DNA of 64,000 nt from Desulfovibrio piger (GCF_012843875.1 NZ_JABAFY010000009.1:1-64000), one strand, 5' to 3'; positions 33,847-43,355 are shown, counted from the stretch's first letter. The notes: generated from the sequence alone by a model not told the origin. Made by a program: numbers and translations.

Positions 33847-35160
33847 ATGAAACGTCTTGCCATCCTTTTGGCCCTGGCCGTCACGCTGTCCCTGGGCAGC
33901 GCCGCCCAGGCCGCCATGCGTGTCGATATCTACGGCCCCGGCCAGAATATCGTGAACCTTGCCCTGGCAGCCCCCCTCACCGGCCCCCAGAAGCAGGCCA
34001 ACGGCATGGGCGCCAAACTGCAGAAACTGGTGGAAGAGAACCTCAGCTTCCTGCCCTTCATGCGCCTGACGCCCGCCTCCTCCGTGCTGGGCGGTACCCT
34101 GCTGCCCGGCTACGAGCCCCCGAGCCTGGACTTCAAGCGCTTCCAGCTGGCCGGTTCGGACATCGTGGTCACCACCTACTGGCCCAACGGCGACAGCGGC
34201 ACCAGCTCCGTGCAGATCCGCGCCTTTGAGACCAACACCGGCGGCCGCCTGTTCGGCAAGGAATACCCCCAGGTGCGCGCCAGCGACCTGCCCGAAGTGG
34301 CCGACCGCTTCTGTGCCGACCTGCTCGAAGTGCTGACTGGCAGCGGCGCCTTCTTCCGCTCCACCCTGGCCTTCGTCAAGAAGTCCGGCCGCCTGTCCGC
34401 CAACGTGTGGCTGGTCAAGCCCACGGGCCGCGACCTGCGCCAGATCACCAACATCAAGGGCGAAGCCATGTCCCCGGCCTGGTCCCCGGACGGCCGCTTC
34501 ATCGTCTTCACCCATATCGACGAAAAGTCCCACTCCCTGGGCGTGTGGGACCGCAAAAAGGGCAGCGTGCAGCGCGTGCGCTTCCCCGGCAACGTGGTCA
34601 TCGGGCCTTCGTTCACGCCTGACAACAAGGTGGCCGTGGCCCTTTCCAACGGCCGCTACCCCGTCATCTTCCTGCTGAACCACGGCTTCCAGAAGGAACG
34701 CATCCTCGAAGGCGGCAACTCCATCAACGTGTCGCCCACCTTCGACAGGACCGGCACCAAGATGGTCTTCACCTCCTCGCGCCTGGGCGGTCCCCAGATC
34801 TTCATGAAGGACCTGAGCTCCGGCAGCATCACCCGCGTCAGCAAGAACGGCGGCTACAATACCGAAGCCAACCTCTCGCCTGACGGCACCCTGGTGACCT
34901 ACAGCCGCATGACCGAATACGGCCACCGCATCTTCGTGCAGGACATGGTCACCGGCCTGGAACGCCAGATCACCTTCGGCCCCGGCAGCGACGAGCAGCC
35001 CTCCTTCTGCGGCGACAGCTACTTCATCGCCTTCGCCTCCAGCCGCGGCGGCTCCCGCGGCATCTATCTGACCACCCGTCATGGCGGCGATGCCAAGAAG
35101 GTGCCCACCGGTGGCGGTGCGGCCTCCTTCCCCCGCTGGGGCATGCCTGACGGCAAGTAG
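33847..35160 (+). CDS. tolB: TolB periplasmic beta-propeller protein
   Basis: 437 residues with a signal peptide ending AAQAA. N-terminal domain (about 22-165), then a six-bladed propeller with the repeated TolB motifs AMSPAWSPDGRFIVFTH, NVSPTFDRTGTKMVFTSSR and EANLSPDGTLVTYSR. TolB cycles between Pal and TolA at the outer membrane. It is 25 bases after the double TonB_C-like gene and is followed by a hairpin and a separate promoter for pal. Confidence 0.94.
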   Translation: MKRLAILLALAVTLSLGSAAQAAMRVDIYGPGQNIVNLALAAPLTGPQKQANGMGAKLQKLVEENLSFLPFMRLTPASSVLGGTLLPGYEPPSLDFKRFQLAGSDIVVTTYWPNGDSGTSSVQIRAFETNTGGRLFGKEYPQVRASDLPEVADRFCADLLEVLTGSGAFFRSTLAFVKKSGRLSANVWLVKPTGRDLRQITNIKGEAMSPAWSPDGRFIVFTHIDEKSHSLGVWDRKKGSVQRVRFPGNVVIGPSFTPDNKVAVALSNGRYPVIFLLNHGFQKERILEGGNSINVSPTFDRTGTKMVFTSSRLGGPQIFMKDLSSGSITRVSKNGGYNTEANLSPDGTLVTYSRMTEYGHRIFVQDMVTGLERQITFGPGSDEQPSFCGDSYFIAFASSRGGSRGIYLTTRHGGDAKKVPTGGGAASFPRWGMPDGK

Positions 35161-35191
35161 TTTTTGGCAGATTTTGTAAAATCCGGAGGTC

Positions 35192-35221
35192 CTGCCCGGT
35201 TTTTTCGGAAAAACCGGGCAG
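35192..35221 (+). terminator. Hairpin after tolB
   Basis: A perfect 13-base stem CTGCCCGGTTTTT/AAAAACCGGGCAG with a TCGG loop, followed by a moderately T-rich sequence; likely terminator or attenuator between tolB and pal. Confidence 0.65.
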
Positions 35222-35259
35222 ATTTCTGGAAAAAATAGGGGAATCCCCCCTATCCTGAC

Positions 35260-35287
35260 TTGACAAAACTTGGTTCACATATACCAT
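35260..35287 (+). promoter_or_regulatory. Sigma-70-type promoter for pal
   Basis: TTGACA (35260-35265), 16 bases, TACCAT (35282-35287), about 88 bases before the pal ATG. It explains how pal could be expressed above the rest of the tol genes. Confidence 0.65.
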
Positions 35288-35374
35288 CCGTTCTGCGGAT
35301 GGGATACCGCCATCCGCTGTGTACAGAAAGGAAAGGTACCTTTTTGGAGTTAGAGCTGTTCAGGAGGACACACA

Positions 35375-35842
35375 ATGAAACGCTACGCTCTTATCCTTGC
35401 TCTGGTTATGGCCCTCGCCGCCGGTTTCGGCTGCGCCAAGAAGACCCAGGACGCCACCGGCGATGTCGATGACATGAGCCCCGAAATGCGTGCTGCCATC
35501 CAGCAGATCACTGACGGTCGCGTGCTGTTTGCTTTCGACAAGTTCGACATTCAGCCCCAGTACAAAGACATGCTGACCGCCAAGGCTGAACTGATGAAGA
35601 AGTACCCCAGCATCCGCGTGCGCATCGAAGGTAACTGCGACGAACGCGGTACCCAGGAATACAACCTGGCCCTGGGCGAACGCCGCGCCCGCGCCGCTTA
35701 TGACTACATGGTTCGCCTGGGCGTGAACCCCGGCCAGCTGGAAATGATCAGCTACGGCAAGGAAAAGCCCGTGGTGCAGGGTTCCGGCGAAAGCGTGTGG
35801 GCCCAGAACCGCCGCGACGACTTCTGCGTGATCGCTCACTAG
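35375..35842 (+). CDS. pal: Peptidoglycan-associated lipoprotein Pal
   Basis: 155 residues with a lipoprotein signal (ALAAGFGC, lipidated Cys20) and an OmpA-type peptidoglycan-binding domain: VLFAFDKFDIQPQ, VRIEGNCDERGTQEYNLALGERRARAAYDYM, ending in QNRRDDFCV. It anchors the outer membrane to the wall and is the docking target of TolA/TolB. A cysteine is present in the EGNCDERGT motif, a common Pal variant. Ribosome site AGGAGG. Confidence 0.95.
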   Translation: MKRYALILALVMALAAGFGCAKKTQDATGDVDDMSPEMRAAIQQITDGRVLFAFDKFDIQPQYKDMLTAKAELMKKYPSIRVRIEGNCDERGTQEYNLALGERRARAAYDYMVRLGVNPGQLEMISYGKEKPVVQGSGESVWAQNRRDDFCVIAH

Positions 35843-35864
35843 TCGTCAGCCATCCGGCTTTTAA

Positions 35865-35894
35865 GGGTCGCCCTTCGGGGCGACCCTTTTTTTT
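35865..35894 (+). terminator. Intrinsic terminator after pal
   Basis: GGGTCGCCC-TTCG-GGGCGACCC followed by eight T: a textbook terminator. Confidence 0.97.
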
Positions 35895-36054
35895 CGCCCC
35901 CCGTCCAAGGGCCGCCCCTTGCGGGGGTGTACGCCTAAGGCTACACTGCTCCCGAAAAAGCGGCGACAGCCCCTTTTTCTTCCCCTGCCTGTCCGGGCAA
36001 CAGGCCATGCAGACACTGCCTGCCCGTTTTGCAGTGCGCGCAGCAAGGATCAAA

Positions 36055-37017
36055 ATGAAGATAGTTGTGCTTGACGGCGACGTCATCAACCCCGGCGACA
36101 TCAGCTGGGCGCCCCTGGAAAAACTGGGCGAGGTGGCCATCTACGGCGATACGCCCGAAGACCTGATCGTGGAACGGGCCGCCGGCGCGGAAGTGCTGAT
36201 CACCAACAAGGTCCCCCTGCGGTCGGGCACGCTGTCCCGCCTGCCCGACCTGCGCATGGTGGCCGTCCTGGCCACAGGTTACGACATCATCGATACTGCC
36301 GACGCCGCCGCACACGGCATCCCTGTCTGCAACGTGGTGGCCTATGGCGTGGACGACGTGGCCCAGCACGCCTGGGCCCTGCTGCTGGAGCTGTGCCGCC
36401 GTACCGGCGAGCATACGGCCAGCGTCTGCGCCGGTGAATGGAAAGACACCTGGTGCTACTGGAAGACCACGCCCGTCTGCCTGCGCGGGCGGACGCTGGG
36501 CGTCATCGGCTTCGGTTCCATCGGCCGCCGTGTGGGCGAGCTGGGGCACGCCTTCGGCATGTCCGTCCTGGCCAACTGCCGCACCCCCCGCAACCCTCCG
36601 TCCTACAGCCCATTCGCCTTCGCCTCCACGGACCAGATCTTCCAGCAGGCCGACGTCATCTCCCTGCACTGCCCGCTGACCGATGCCACCCGGGCCCTCA
36701 TCAACGCCAAGGCCCTGGCCCGCATGAAGCCCGGCGCCATCCTCATCAACACGGCCCGCGGCCCTCTGCTGGATGAGGCCGCCGTGGCCGAGGCCCTGCA
36801 CAGCGGCAAACTGGGCGGCCTGGGCGTGGACGTGCTGGCCAAGGAGCCCCCGGCGGCGGACACTCCCCTGCTGCACACGCCCAACACCCTCATCACGCCC
36901 CACATGGCCTGGGCCACGGCCCGTTCGCGGCAGAACATCATCAACCTCACGGCCGAGAACATCCTCCGCTGGCAGCAGGGCACCCCGGTCAACGTGGTCA
37001 ACGGCGTGAAGGAATAA
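36055..37017 (+). CDS. D-2-hydroxyacid dehydrogenase (glycerate dehydrogenase/hydroxypyruvate reductase-like)
   Basis: 320 residues from MKIVVLDGDVINPGDISW with AAGGAT upstream; the open frame extends further 5' but without support. The Rossmann domain has GVIGFGSIGRRVGELGHAFGM, and the catalytic trio is visible: Arg in NTARGPLLDE, Glu in LAKEPPA and His in ITPHMAWAT. These NAD(P)-dependent enzymes reduce 2-keto acids such as hydroxypyruvate. Monocistronic. Exact substrate is uncertain. Confidence 0.88.
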   Translation: MKIVVLDGDVINPGDISWAPLEKLGEVAIYGDTPEDLIVERAAGAEVLITNKVPLRSGTLSRLPDLRMVAVLATGYDIIDTADAAAHGIPVCNVVAYGVDDVAQHAWALLLELCRRTGEHTASVCAGEWKDTWCYWKTTPVCLRGRTLGVIGFGSIGRRVGELGHAFGMSVLANCRTPRNPPSYSPFAFASTDQIFQQADVISLHCPLTDATRALINAKALARMKPGAILINTARGPLLDEAAVAEALHSGKLGGLGVDVLAKEPPAADTPLLHTPNTLITPHMAWATARSRQNIINLTAENILRWQQGTPVNVVNGVKE

Positions 37018-37180
37018 CCAACGAACCAACACCGGAAGGCGCGGGCGCGGCCAGTGCTGCGCCTCCGGTCACGGAACGGCAAAAGTACCAGCCTCCCTGT
37101 CCTTTCCCCACCGGCCCTTTCCCCGAAAGGAAGCGGCAGGGGCTCAGGGACGCATCTTCCACAAGACATCCGAGCCCATC

Positions 37181-37978
37181 ATGTTTTTCGACATCCACAC
37201 CCACGCCTTCCATCCCAAGATCGCCCACAAGGCCGTGGACCATCTCAACACGGTCTATCACCTGGACTGTCGCGGTGACGGCACCATCGAACACCTTCTA
37301 GAGCGTGAGAAGGCCGCCGGCATCGACAGATGCATCGTCCTCTGTGCGGCCACGGCCCCCGCGCAGGTCATCCCGGCCAACAACTACGCCATGAAGCTGC
37401 AGCGGGAACATGAGGAAGTCATCGGCTTCGGCACCCTGCACCCGGCCTATGTGGACTGGGAAGACGAACTGGAACGCATGAAGGCGGGCGGCCTGCGCGG
37501 CATCAAGCTCCATCCCGATTTCCAGGGTTTCGCGCTCAACGACCGCCGCCTGCTGCCCATCTTCGAGAGCGCCCAGGACGACTTCGTCTTCGAGATCCAT
37601 ATCGGCAGCGACGATCCCCTGGACAAGGCCCCTTCCAGCCCCTTCATGCTGGCCGACCTCATGCGCTCCTTCCCGCGCCTGCGGGTCATCGGTGCCCACT
37701 TCGGCGGCTATCAGATGTGGGATTACAGCCTGGAGGCCCTGGGCGACTTTGAGAACCTCTGGATAGACACCTCCAGCACCACGCCCTATGTGACGCCCTC
37801 GCTCCTGCAGCGGCTGCTGGCCCGTCACTCCCCGGACAGGCTGCTGTTCGGCACGGACTGGCCGCTCTATGATCCCGCCCACGAGCTAGAGCGTCTGCGT
37901 ACCATGAGCGGCCTGAGCGAGGACGCCATAGAACGCATCCTCAGCAATGCGGGCCGCCTGCTGGGGATCGGGGCTTGA
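37181..37978 (+). CDS. Amidohydrolase 2 family metal-dependent hydrolase
   Basis: 265 residues of the TIM-barrel amidohydrolase_2 type: N-terminal metal motif FDIHTHAFHP (His6, His8), GIKLHPDFQGF, VIGAHFGGYQMWD and the C-terminal Asp in LLFGTDWPLYDP. Members hydrolyse or decarboxylate small carbonyl or carboxylate substrates. Context gives no substrate. Its last codons overlap the -35 of the SRP RNA promoter. Confidence 0.85.
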   Translation: MFFDIHTHAFHPKIAHKAVDHLNTVYHLDCRGDGTIEHLLEREKAAGIDRCIVLCAATAPAQVIPANNYAMKLQREHEEVIGFGTLHPAYVDWEDELERMKAGGLRGIKLHPDFQGFALNDRRLLPIFESAQDDFVFEIHIGSDDPLDKAPSSPFMLADLMRSFPRLRVIGAHFGGYQMWDYSLEALGDFENLWIDTSSTTPYVTPSLLQRLLARHSPDRLLFGTDWPLYDPAHELERLRTMSGLSEDAIERILSNAGRLLGIGA

Positions 37979-38004
37979 CAGCAGCCCCCTTTTACGGCTA
38001 GCTT
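37975..38004 (+). promoter_or_regulatory. Promoter of the SRP RNA gene
   Basis: TTGACA (37975-37980) includes the stop codon of the amidohydrolase gene; TAGCTT (37999-38004) is 18 bases on. The predicted start near 38011 agrees with the 5' end of the RNA fold. Confidence 0.6.
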
Positions 38005-38010
38005 GCCTTC

Positions 38011-38092
38011 AAGCCGGACGGCGGCAGCACTGCCAACCCCGTCAGGTTCGAAAGAAAGCAGCGGTAACAGCCGCTGCCGGGTGTCCGGCCCA
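38011..38092 (+). ncRNA. ffs: Signal recognition particle RNA, small (4.5S) type
   Basis: The conserved SRP domain IV is plain: GTCAGG, a CGAAAG-type apical loop and AAGCAGC (38041-38061), the Ffh-binding site. The flanks close into one long hairpin: GCCGGAC (38013-38019) pairs with GTCCGGC (38083-38089), and GGCAGC with GCTGCC inside it. About 80 nucleotides, with a promoter before it and a strong terminator directly after. It guides nascent membrane proteins to FtsY and the translocon. Exact ends are inferred. Confidence 0.9.
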
Positions 38093-38093
38093 C

Positions 38094-38128
38094 AAAAGCC
38101 GCGAGCGTGGAAACGTTCGCGGCTTTTT
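38094..38128 (+). terminator. Terminator of the SRP RNA gene
   Basis: AAAAGCCGCGA-GCGT-GGAA-ACGT-TCGCGGCTTTTT, a 15-base-pair stem ending in five T. Confidence 0.95.
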
Positions 38129-38530
38129 GCGTTTGCAGCAAGCGATTTGGCAAGGCGCTTTTTGGGGGAAGGGAGCCCCCTCATCTCTGCTGTCGATGCC
38201 CGTAAAGCTCCTTCGTCGCTAACGGGCACGGCCCTTCGGGCCGCCATTCGGTCGCTACTCGCGCGAGAGGGCCCCCTCCCCCCCATCCCCTTCCCGGCGC
38301 GCTTTATAGGAACGCCGGCGCCGGTGCGTCACGAGATACGGCGTGGTGGCCTCTACCGAGCGGCATCAGGCCCGAAGCGCCACGTCAGGCTCCCGCCCTC
38401 TCCAGGCCCCGGTCCCCTGCCCTGGCACACGCTTCAAGCCGCCCGCCAATTCACGGGAACAGCCTCCCAAGAGCCCGCACGAAGGGAAACAGCCTGTCCT
38501 CACAAAATACCACCCCGAACGGCCTCCCCC
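38129..38530. other. Intergenic stretch without a recognised gene
   Basis: About 400 bases of GC-rich sequence between the SRP RNA terminator and the minus-strand terminators. Short open frames show no domain or ribosome site. The palindromic runs (for example GGCACGGCCCTTCGGGCC near 38227) look like scattered hairpins. Confidence 0.5.
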
Positions 38531-38567
38531 AAAAACAAAAAGGCCCTGCCGGAGGACCGGCAAGGCC
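38531..38567 (-). terminator. Strong intrinsic terminator on the minus strand
   Basis: GGCCTTGCCGG-TCCT-CCGGCAGGGCC (one mismatch) followed by TTTTTGTTTTTG. It is 130 bases beyond the response-regulator stop, so it either ends that transcript or closes a small RNA. Confidence 0.85.
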
Positions 38568-38642
38568 AGCAAGATCTTCATGTCACGACAGCCGTCGGGG
38601 ACCTGAATAAAAGGTTTTGGAAAGGTGGGGGGATCGGGGGGA

Positions 38643-38671
38643 GGGAAACCTTTTCCCCGAAAAGGTTTCCC
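38643..38671 (-). other. GGGAAACCTTTT hairpin in a G/C-run region
   Basis: A perfect 12-base stem (GGGAAACCTTTT/AAAAGGTTTCCC) with a 5-base loop, flanked by runs of 6 to 10 C or G. A partial copy of the same words (AAAAGGTTTTGGAAAGGTGGGGGG) follows at 38607-38630. It looks like a dispersed Desulfovibrio intergenic element. Confidence 0.6.
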
Positions 38672-38697
38672 CCCCCCCGCAAACATCCTTCCCCACC

Positions 38698-40077
38698 CTA
38701 ATGCCCGGTGATGGCGTATTTCTTGAGCTTGTACTGCAAAAGGCTCTTGGAGATGCCCAGCAGCTCGGCGGCCTTGACCTGCACCAGATCGGCGCGTACC
38801 AGCGCGCGGCGAATGAGGGCGGCCTCGATCTTCTCCAGGGTATCGGCCAGGTCCAGCTGTACGGGCAACAGGTCCACGGCGCTCTTGAACTGCGAATCCT
38901 CGTCCCGGATCTCGGCGGGCAGGTTGTCCACGTCGATGACCGTACCGGGCACCAGCACCATGCAGGACTCCACCACGTTCTCCAGCTGGCGGATATTGCC
39001 GGGCCACTCGTAGCCGCTCAGGTAGTTGAGGGCCTCGGTGGTGAACTTTTTGGCCGGCATGTCGTTCTCGCGCGCCACCTTGTCCATGAAGTGGGCCACC
39101 AGCAGCGGGATGTCCTCCCGGCGCTCGCGCAAGGCCGGCAGAGGGATCTGCACCACATTCAGGCGGTAGTAGAGGTCATCGCGGAAGGTGCCCTTCTCCA
39201 CCATGGCGGCCAGATCCTTGTTGGTGGCGGCCACCACGCGGATGTCCACCTCGATCTCCTCACCGCCGCCCACGCGCTCGAAACGGCGCTCCTGCAGCAC
39301 ACGCAGCAGCTTGACCTGCAGATCGGGCGTCAGTTCGGCGATCTCATCCAAAAAGAGCGTACCGCCGTCGGCCTGCTCGAAACGGCCGCGCCGCATGGCC
39401 ACGGCACCGGTGAAGGAGCCTTTTTCATGGCCGAAGAGCTCGCTCTCCAGCACGCCGGGGTTGAGGGCCATGCAGTTGACCGAGACGAAGGGCTTTTCCT
39501 TGCGCGGGCTGGCGTAATGGATGGCGCGGGCCACCAGTTCCTTGCCCGTGCCCGACTCGCCGGTGATGAGCACCGTGGAGCGGCTGGGCGCGGCACGGTC
39601 CACCATGACCAGCACATCGCGGATGGCGCGGCTGCGGCCCACGATCTGGTGCACGCTGTAGCGCTCTTCCATGGCTTCCTGCAGCAGGCGGTACTGCCGG
39701 TGGGCGCGGGCCAGCTCCGTGGCGTTGTGGATGGAGAGCAGCAGCTCGTCGTTGGAGAACGGCTTGGTGATGTAGTCGAAGGCCCCGTATTTCATGGCCT
39801 CCACGGCGCTTTCGATGGAGCCGAAGGCCGTCATGATGAGCACCGGGATGTAGGGCCAGCTCTTCTTCACATGCTGGAGCACCTCACGCCCGGAGACCTT
39901 GGGCATCTTCATGTCCGTCACCACCACGTCCACCTCGCTCTCGGCCAGGAAGGCCAGGGCCGTCTCGGGGTCGCTGATGGCGGTGACGGTGTAGCCCTCA
40001 TCCTCAAGCAGGGTCTGCAACACCAGCAGGTAGTTTTTTTCGTCGTCGATGACCAGAATATGCGATTTGTCACTCAT
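38698..40077 (-). CDS. NtrC/AtoC-type sigma-54 response regulator
   Basis: 459 residues. The receiver domain has Asp11-Asp12, phosphoacceptor Asp55 ([10 protein letters not shown]) and Lys105. The AAA+ domain has Walker A GESGTGKE (173-180), a GSFTGA loop (220-225) in place of GAFTGA, and Walker [14 protein letters not shown] Fis-type HTH closes the protein ([22 protein letters not shown]). It activates sigma-54 promoters when phosphorylated, presumably by the kinase encoded just upstream. GSFTGA is a natural variant still able to contact sigma-54. Targets unknown. Confidence 0.92.
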   Translation of the reverse strand: MSDKSHILVIDDEKNYLLVLQTLLEDEGYTVTAISDPETALAFLAESEVDVVVTDMKMPKVSGREVLQHVKKSWPYIPVLIMTAFGSIESAVEAMKYGAFDYITKPFSNDELLLSIHNATELARAHRQYRLLQEAMEERYSVHQIVGRSRAIRDVLVMVDRAAPSRSTVLITGESGTGKELVARAIHYASPRKEKPFVSVNCMALNPGVLESELFGHEKGSFTGAVAMRRGRFEQADGGTLFLDEIAELTPDLQVKLLRVLQERRFERVGGGEEIEVDIRVVAATNKDLAAMVEKGTFRDDLYYRLNVVQIPLPALRERREDIPLLVAHFMDKVARENDMPAKKFTTEALNYLSGYEWPGNIRQLENVVESCMVLVPGTVIDVDNLPAEIRDEDSQFKSAVDLLPVQLDLADTLEKIEAALIRRALVRADLVQVKAAELLGISKSLLQYKLKKYAITGH

Positions 40078-40253
40078 GGTGTTTCTCCCGGTACAGGCGT
40101 GAGGCGGCTCCGATCAGGCCCAGGACCGTATTGCCCGCAAAAAACTGATTTTCTGCCAGCAGCCCCGCCGATGAAGGACGCTGCGGCCAGCCTGCGACAT
40201 CGTTCCTGCCCAGGCTGCCCGCAGGCGGGAGGCGGCCTGGCGTGCGGGCACGT

Positions 40254-41837
40254 CTAGCTCTCTTTGCCGGGCTCCGGCGTCCCGTTTTCTCTGTCGTCGG
40301 CGGGCCGGGCTGCGGCTTCCCCGCTTTCCGCGGGGGCGGACTGGGCTTCCGCGGCAGCAGCGGGGATCTCAGGCTCTTCAGGCTTTTCCGGCTCCGCCGC
40401 AGGCAGCAGGATGCGCACCAGGGCCCCGCCTTCGGGGCCGTTGGCCAGCCGGATCTCGCCGCCATGGCTGTTGATGATGGAACTGACGATGGGCAGGCCC
40501 AGGCCCGTACCGCCGTCCTTGGTGGTGAAGAAGGGATCCAGCACGCTGTCCAGCAGGGCCGGATCGAAACCCGGTCCCGAGTCCAGGGCCTCCAGCACCA
40601 CGCGCCCGTCGTCGCTCCGGCGGCTGCTGATGCGGATGATGCCCGGCCCGTCCATGGCCTGCTGGCCGTTGACCAGGATGTTGTAGATGGCCCGGTAGAG
40701 CAGGTCCTTGTCACCGCGCACCCACAGACCGGGCGAGGTGGCCCGCTCGATGGCCACCCCCACACGGCCCAGCTCACCTTCCAGGAAGGCCAGCACCTGG
40801 CTCAGCACAAGATCCAGATCCACCAGATCCTGCCGCGGCTGGCGGGGACGGGCATAGTCCAGAAAATCGTTGACCGTCTGCGACAGACGGACGGACTCGT
40901 CATAGATGGCCTGCAGGATGCGCGAGGTCCCGGCATCGGCCTTGCCCATACGGCGTTGCAGCAGCTCCGCGCTGGAGCGGATGATGCCCAGCGGGTTGCG
41001 TATCTCGTGGGCGATGCTGGCGATGACGCGGCCCATGCTGACCAGCTTCTCGTTGCTGTGCAGCTCGTTCTCCAGCTGGCGGTTCTTGGCCATGCGGTCG
41101 GCCAGGACGCGTTCCGCCCGCTGGATGAGCATCAGGAGCAAGGCGAACATGATGACCGACGACAGCAGGCAGGTCACCACCACCACGCCCTGGAAAAGCA
41201 AGATCTGCTCGTAATCGCTGGTGATGTCCTGCGTCAGCTCCAGCGCCCCCATGATGGGCGGCTCCGCCCCCGGCTGGAGGGGTTCTCCGCGCAGGGGATA
41301 GAGGGTCCGCAGGACGAAGGTCCCCGACGGCAGGGGCAGGTGGAAGATGGCCCGCCAGTCCGGGATATTGGAGATCAGCTCCGGCTTGGGCACGCCGCCG
41401 CGCAGGGTGCTGTCCAGGCTTTCCGGGCCCACGCCCATGCGGCCCAGCTCTTCCTTGCTGGTGGAATAGGCCACCACCCGCGTGAAGTCATAGATGCGCA
41501 GGCGTTCCATGGGCAGCCCGTGGACCACGGACTGCACCACCTGATCCAGCCTGTCGTACTGGCTGGGCTGGCGCAGGGCGATGCGCCCGTGGGCCAGCAG
41601 CGTGGGCAGGGCGAAACGCCGGTAGATCTGGTGGTTGAGGTTCTCGGCCAGCAGGCGGGAGAAGTTCTCCTGCCGTGTCAGCAGGGCCTCGCGCGCCGAA
41701 TTGGCGATGAAGAACGACAGCACCAGACTGGTGGCCATGATGACCAGCAACGAGAGCCAGGACAGCGTGCGGGCATAGCTCAGCGGCAGATCCTGCTCTG
41801 CCGTCGCTCCCGCTGCGGCGGTACCACCTTTGAACAT
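40254..41837 (-). CDS. Membrane sensor histidine kinase (NtrB/ZraS type)
   Basis: 527 residues from MFKGGTAAAG, with GGAG upstream. Membrane helices at about 25-46 and 213-238 flank a periplasmic sensor of about 165 residues. A cytoplasmic HisKA domain carries His277 (SIAHEIRNPLG), and the HATPase has the N box (LVNGQQAM), G1 (DSGPGF) and G2 (GGTGLGLPIV). The last 60 residues are Pro/Glu/Ala-rich and unstructured. It lies between pgi and the response-regulator gene, 176 bases apart from the latter, and should be its partner. Confidence 0.9.
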   Translation of the reverse strand: MFKGGTAAAGATAEQDLPLSYARTLSWLSLLVIMATSLVLSFFIANSAREALLTRQENFSRLLAENLNHQIYRRFALPTLLAHGRIALRQPSQYDRLDQVVQSVVHGLPMERLRIYDFTRVVAYSTSKEELGRMGVGPESLDSTLRGGVPKPELISNIPDWRAIFHLPLPSGTFVLRTLYPLRGEPLQPGAEPPIMGALELTQDITSDYEQILLFQGVVVVTCLLSSVIMFALLLMLIQRAERVLADRMAKNRQLENELHSNEKLVSMGRVIASIAHEIRNPLGIIRSSAELLQRRMGKADAGTSRILQAIYDESVRLSQTVNDFLDYARPRQPRQDLVDLDLVLSQVLAFLEGELGRVGVAIERATSPGLWVRGDKDLLYRAIYNILVNGQQAMDGPGIIRISSRRSDDGRVVLEALDSGPGFDPALLDSVLDPFFTTKDGGTGLGLPIVSSIINSHGGEIRLANGPEGGALVRILLPAAEPEKPEEPEIPAAAAEAQSAPAESGEAAARPADDRENGTPEPGKES

Positions 41838-41909
41838 GCGATGCTCCAGTCTGCCGCCCACGGCCCGCAACAGGGCAGGCCGGAGGCGCGGCAGGGAAAA
41901 ACGGGCTCC

Positions 41910-43250
41910 CTAGAAGCTCTCGGGCTCCTGCGCCACAGCCAGAAATTCGGCCAGGTCGGCAGCCTCCCGGGGATAACCGGACGCCCCCAGACGGGTGTTG
42001 GCCAGCCGCTTGCCCAGTTCCACCGCGGGCTGGTCCAGCGGATTGATGCCCATGAGCCAGCCGGTGAAGACCGTGGCCGCTTCCAGCAGCAGCATCATGC
42101 TACCCGCGGCGCGGGGCGTGCATTCGCCCATCTCCATGTGCAGCAGGGGCACGCCGCTCTTGCACAGGGCCATGCGCGTGCCCAGGCCTTCGGCTTCCAG
42201 CAGGGCCCCGAAGGGCTTGCCGCGCAGCCAGCTCCAGTGGTCAGGCAGGTCCCGGCCGAAATGCCGCCCCTGCTCCAGTCCCTTGGCGGTCACGAAGATG
42301 CAGCCCTTGTCACGCTGCCCGTCCAGGAACATCTGGTTGACGGAATGCTGGTCCGTGACCCCGGTGGCGGGCACGGGCATGATGCCCTTGCCGTCCTTGC
42401 CCAGGCTCTCGGCCCAAAGCTGGGCGAACCAGGGGCCATAGGTGGCCCATTGCGGCACATAGCAGAAAAACACCAGCTGGCTGTAGCCGTGGCTCTCCAG
42501 GGCGTTGGCCCAGCAGGCCAGATGGAAGGCGGGATGCCCGGCAAGGCAGGACGGATCCTGGGCCAGCGGACGGGCCACAGCGGCCGCCCCGTCCAGCAGG
42601 GCCTGCCAGTCGATACCCAAAAAGGCGGCGGGCAGCAGGCCCACGGCCGAAAGGGCCGAATAGCGGCCGCCCAGATTGTCCGGCACTTCCAGCGAATCCA
42701 GAGCGTAGCGGGAGGCCTCCTCGCGCAGGAAACCCTGGTGCAGGTCCGTGACCACGATCATGTGCTCGTGCCAGCGCTCGCCCAGGGCCTTGCGCAGCCA
42801 GTCCCGGCAAAGGAAGTACTGGGCAAGGGTCTCGATGGTGCCGCCGGACTTGCTGATGCAGACCACCGTAGTCTCGTGGGGCGGCAGCTTGGCCAGCCAG
42901 CTCTCGAAGGTGGCGGCGCAGACGTTGTCCGCGATCCAGAGGCAGGGGCCGTCATGGCAGGGACCGTCCTGCCCGGGCGCAAAGGCGCGCTGCAGGGCGC
43001 GGGCCCCCAGTGCGGAGCCGCCGATGCCCAGCACCAGCATATGGCGCCGCGCACGGACCCGGGGCAGCAGGGGCGGCAGTTCCCGCTCCAGGCGTTCCCG
43101 GTACGGCATGGTCAGGAAAGGCAGCGAGCCTTGCGCGCATTCCGTCTCCAGACGGCGCGACAGCTCCGGCGCACGCGCGGCGAAAACGGCGGCAGCGTCC
43201 CGCTGCAGACGACCGGTATAGGCGCGGGACCATTCAAGCGTATGCATCAT
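41910..43250 (-). CDS. pgi: Glucose-6-phosphate isomerase
   Basis: 446 residues, the compact class (about 450). Sugar-phosphate isomerase motifs: LGIGGSALGARALQ, CISKSGGTIETLAQY, the Glu/His region DQHSVNQMFLDG, and a C-terminal VELGKRLANTR region with the catalytic Lys position. It interconverts glucose-6-phosphate and fructose-6-phosphate. Start at ATG-ATG with GGAGG 5 bases upstream. The kinase gene follows 72 bases later, perhaps by read-through. Confidence 0.92.
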   Translation of the reverse strand: MMHTLEWSRAYTGRLQRDAAAVFAARAPELSRRLETECAQGSLPFLTMPYRERLERELPPLLPRVRARRHMLVLGIGGSALGARALQRAFAPGQDGPCHDGPCLWIADNVCAATFESWLAKLPPHETTVVCISKSGGTIETLAQYFLCRDWLRKALGERWHEHMIVVTDLHQGFLREEASRYALDSLEVPDNLGGRYSALSAVGLLPAAFLGIDWQALLDGAAAVARPLAQDPSCLAGHPAFHLACWANALESHGYSQLVFFCYVPQWATYGPWFAQLWAESLGKDGKGIMPVPATGVTDQHSVNQMFLDGQRDKGCIFVTAKGLEQGRHFGRDLPDHWSWLRGKPFGALLEAEGLGTRMALCKSGVPLLHMEMGECTPRAAGSMMLLLEAATVFTGWLMGINPLDQPAVELGKRLANTRLGASGYPREAADLAEFLAVAQEPESF

Positions 43251-43355
43251 GGTGTCCTCCCCCTGGATGGGGCGTCTTCCGCAAGGGAAGCCAAAAGGAC
43301 CGGCAGGGCCGGAAAGAGGCCCGGAGCGGCACCACGATGATACCGCTCCGTGAGA

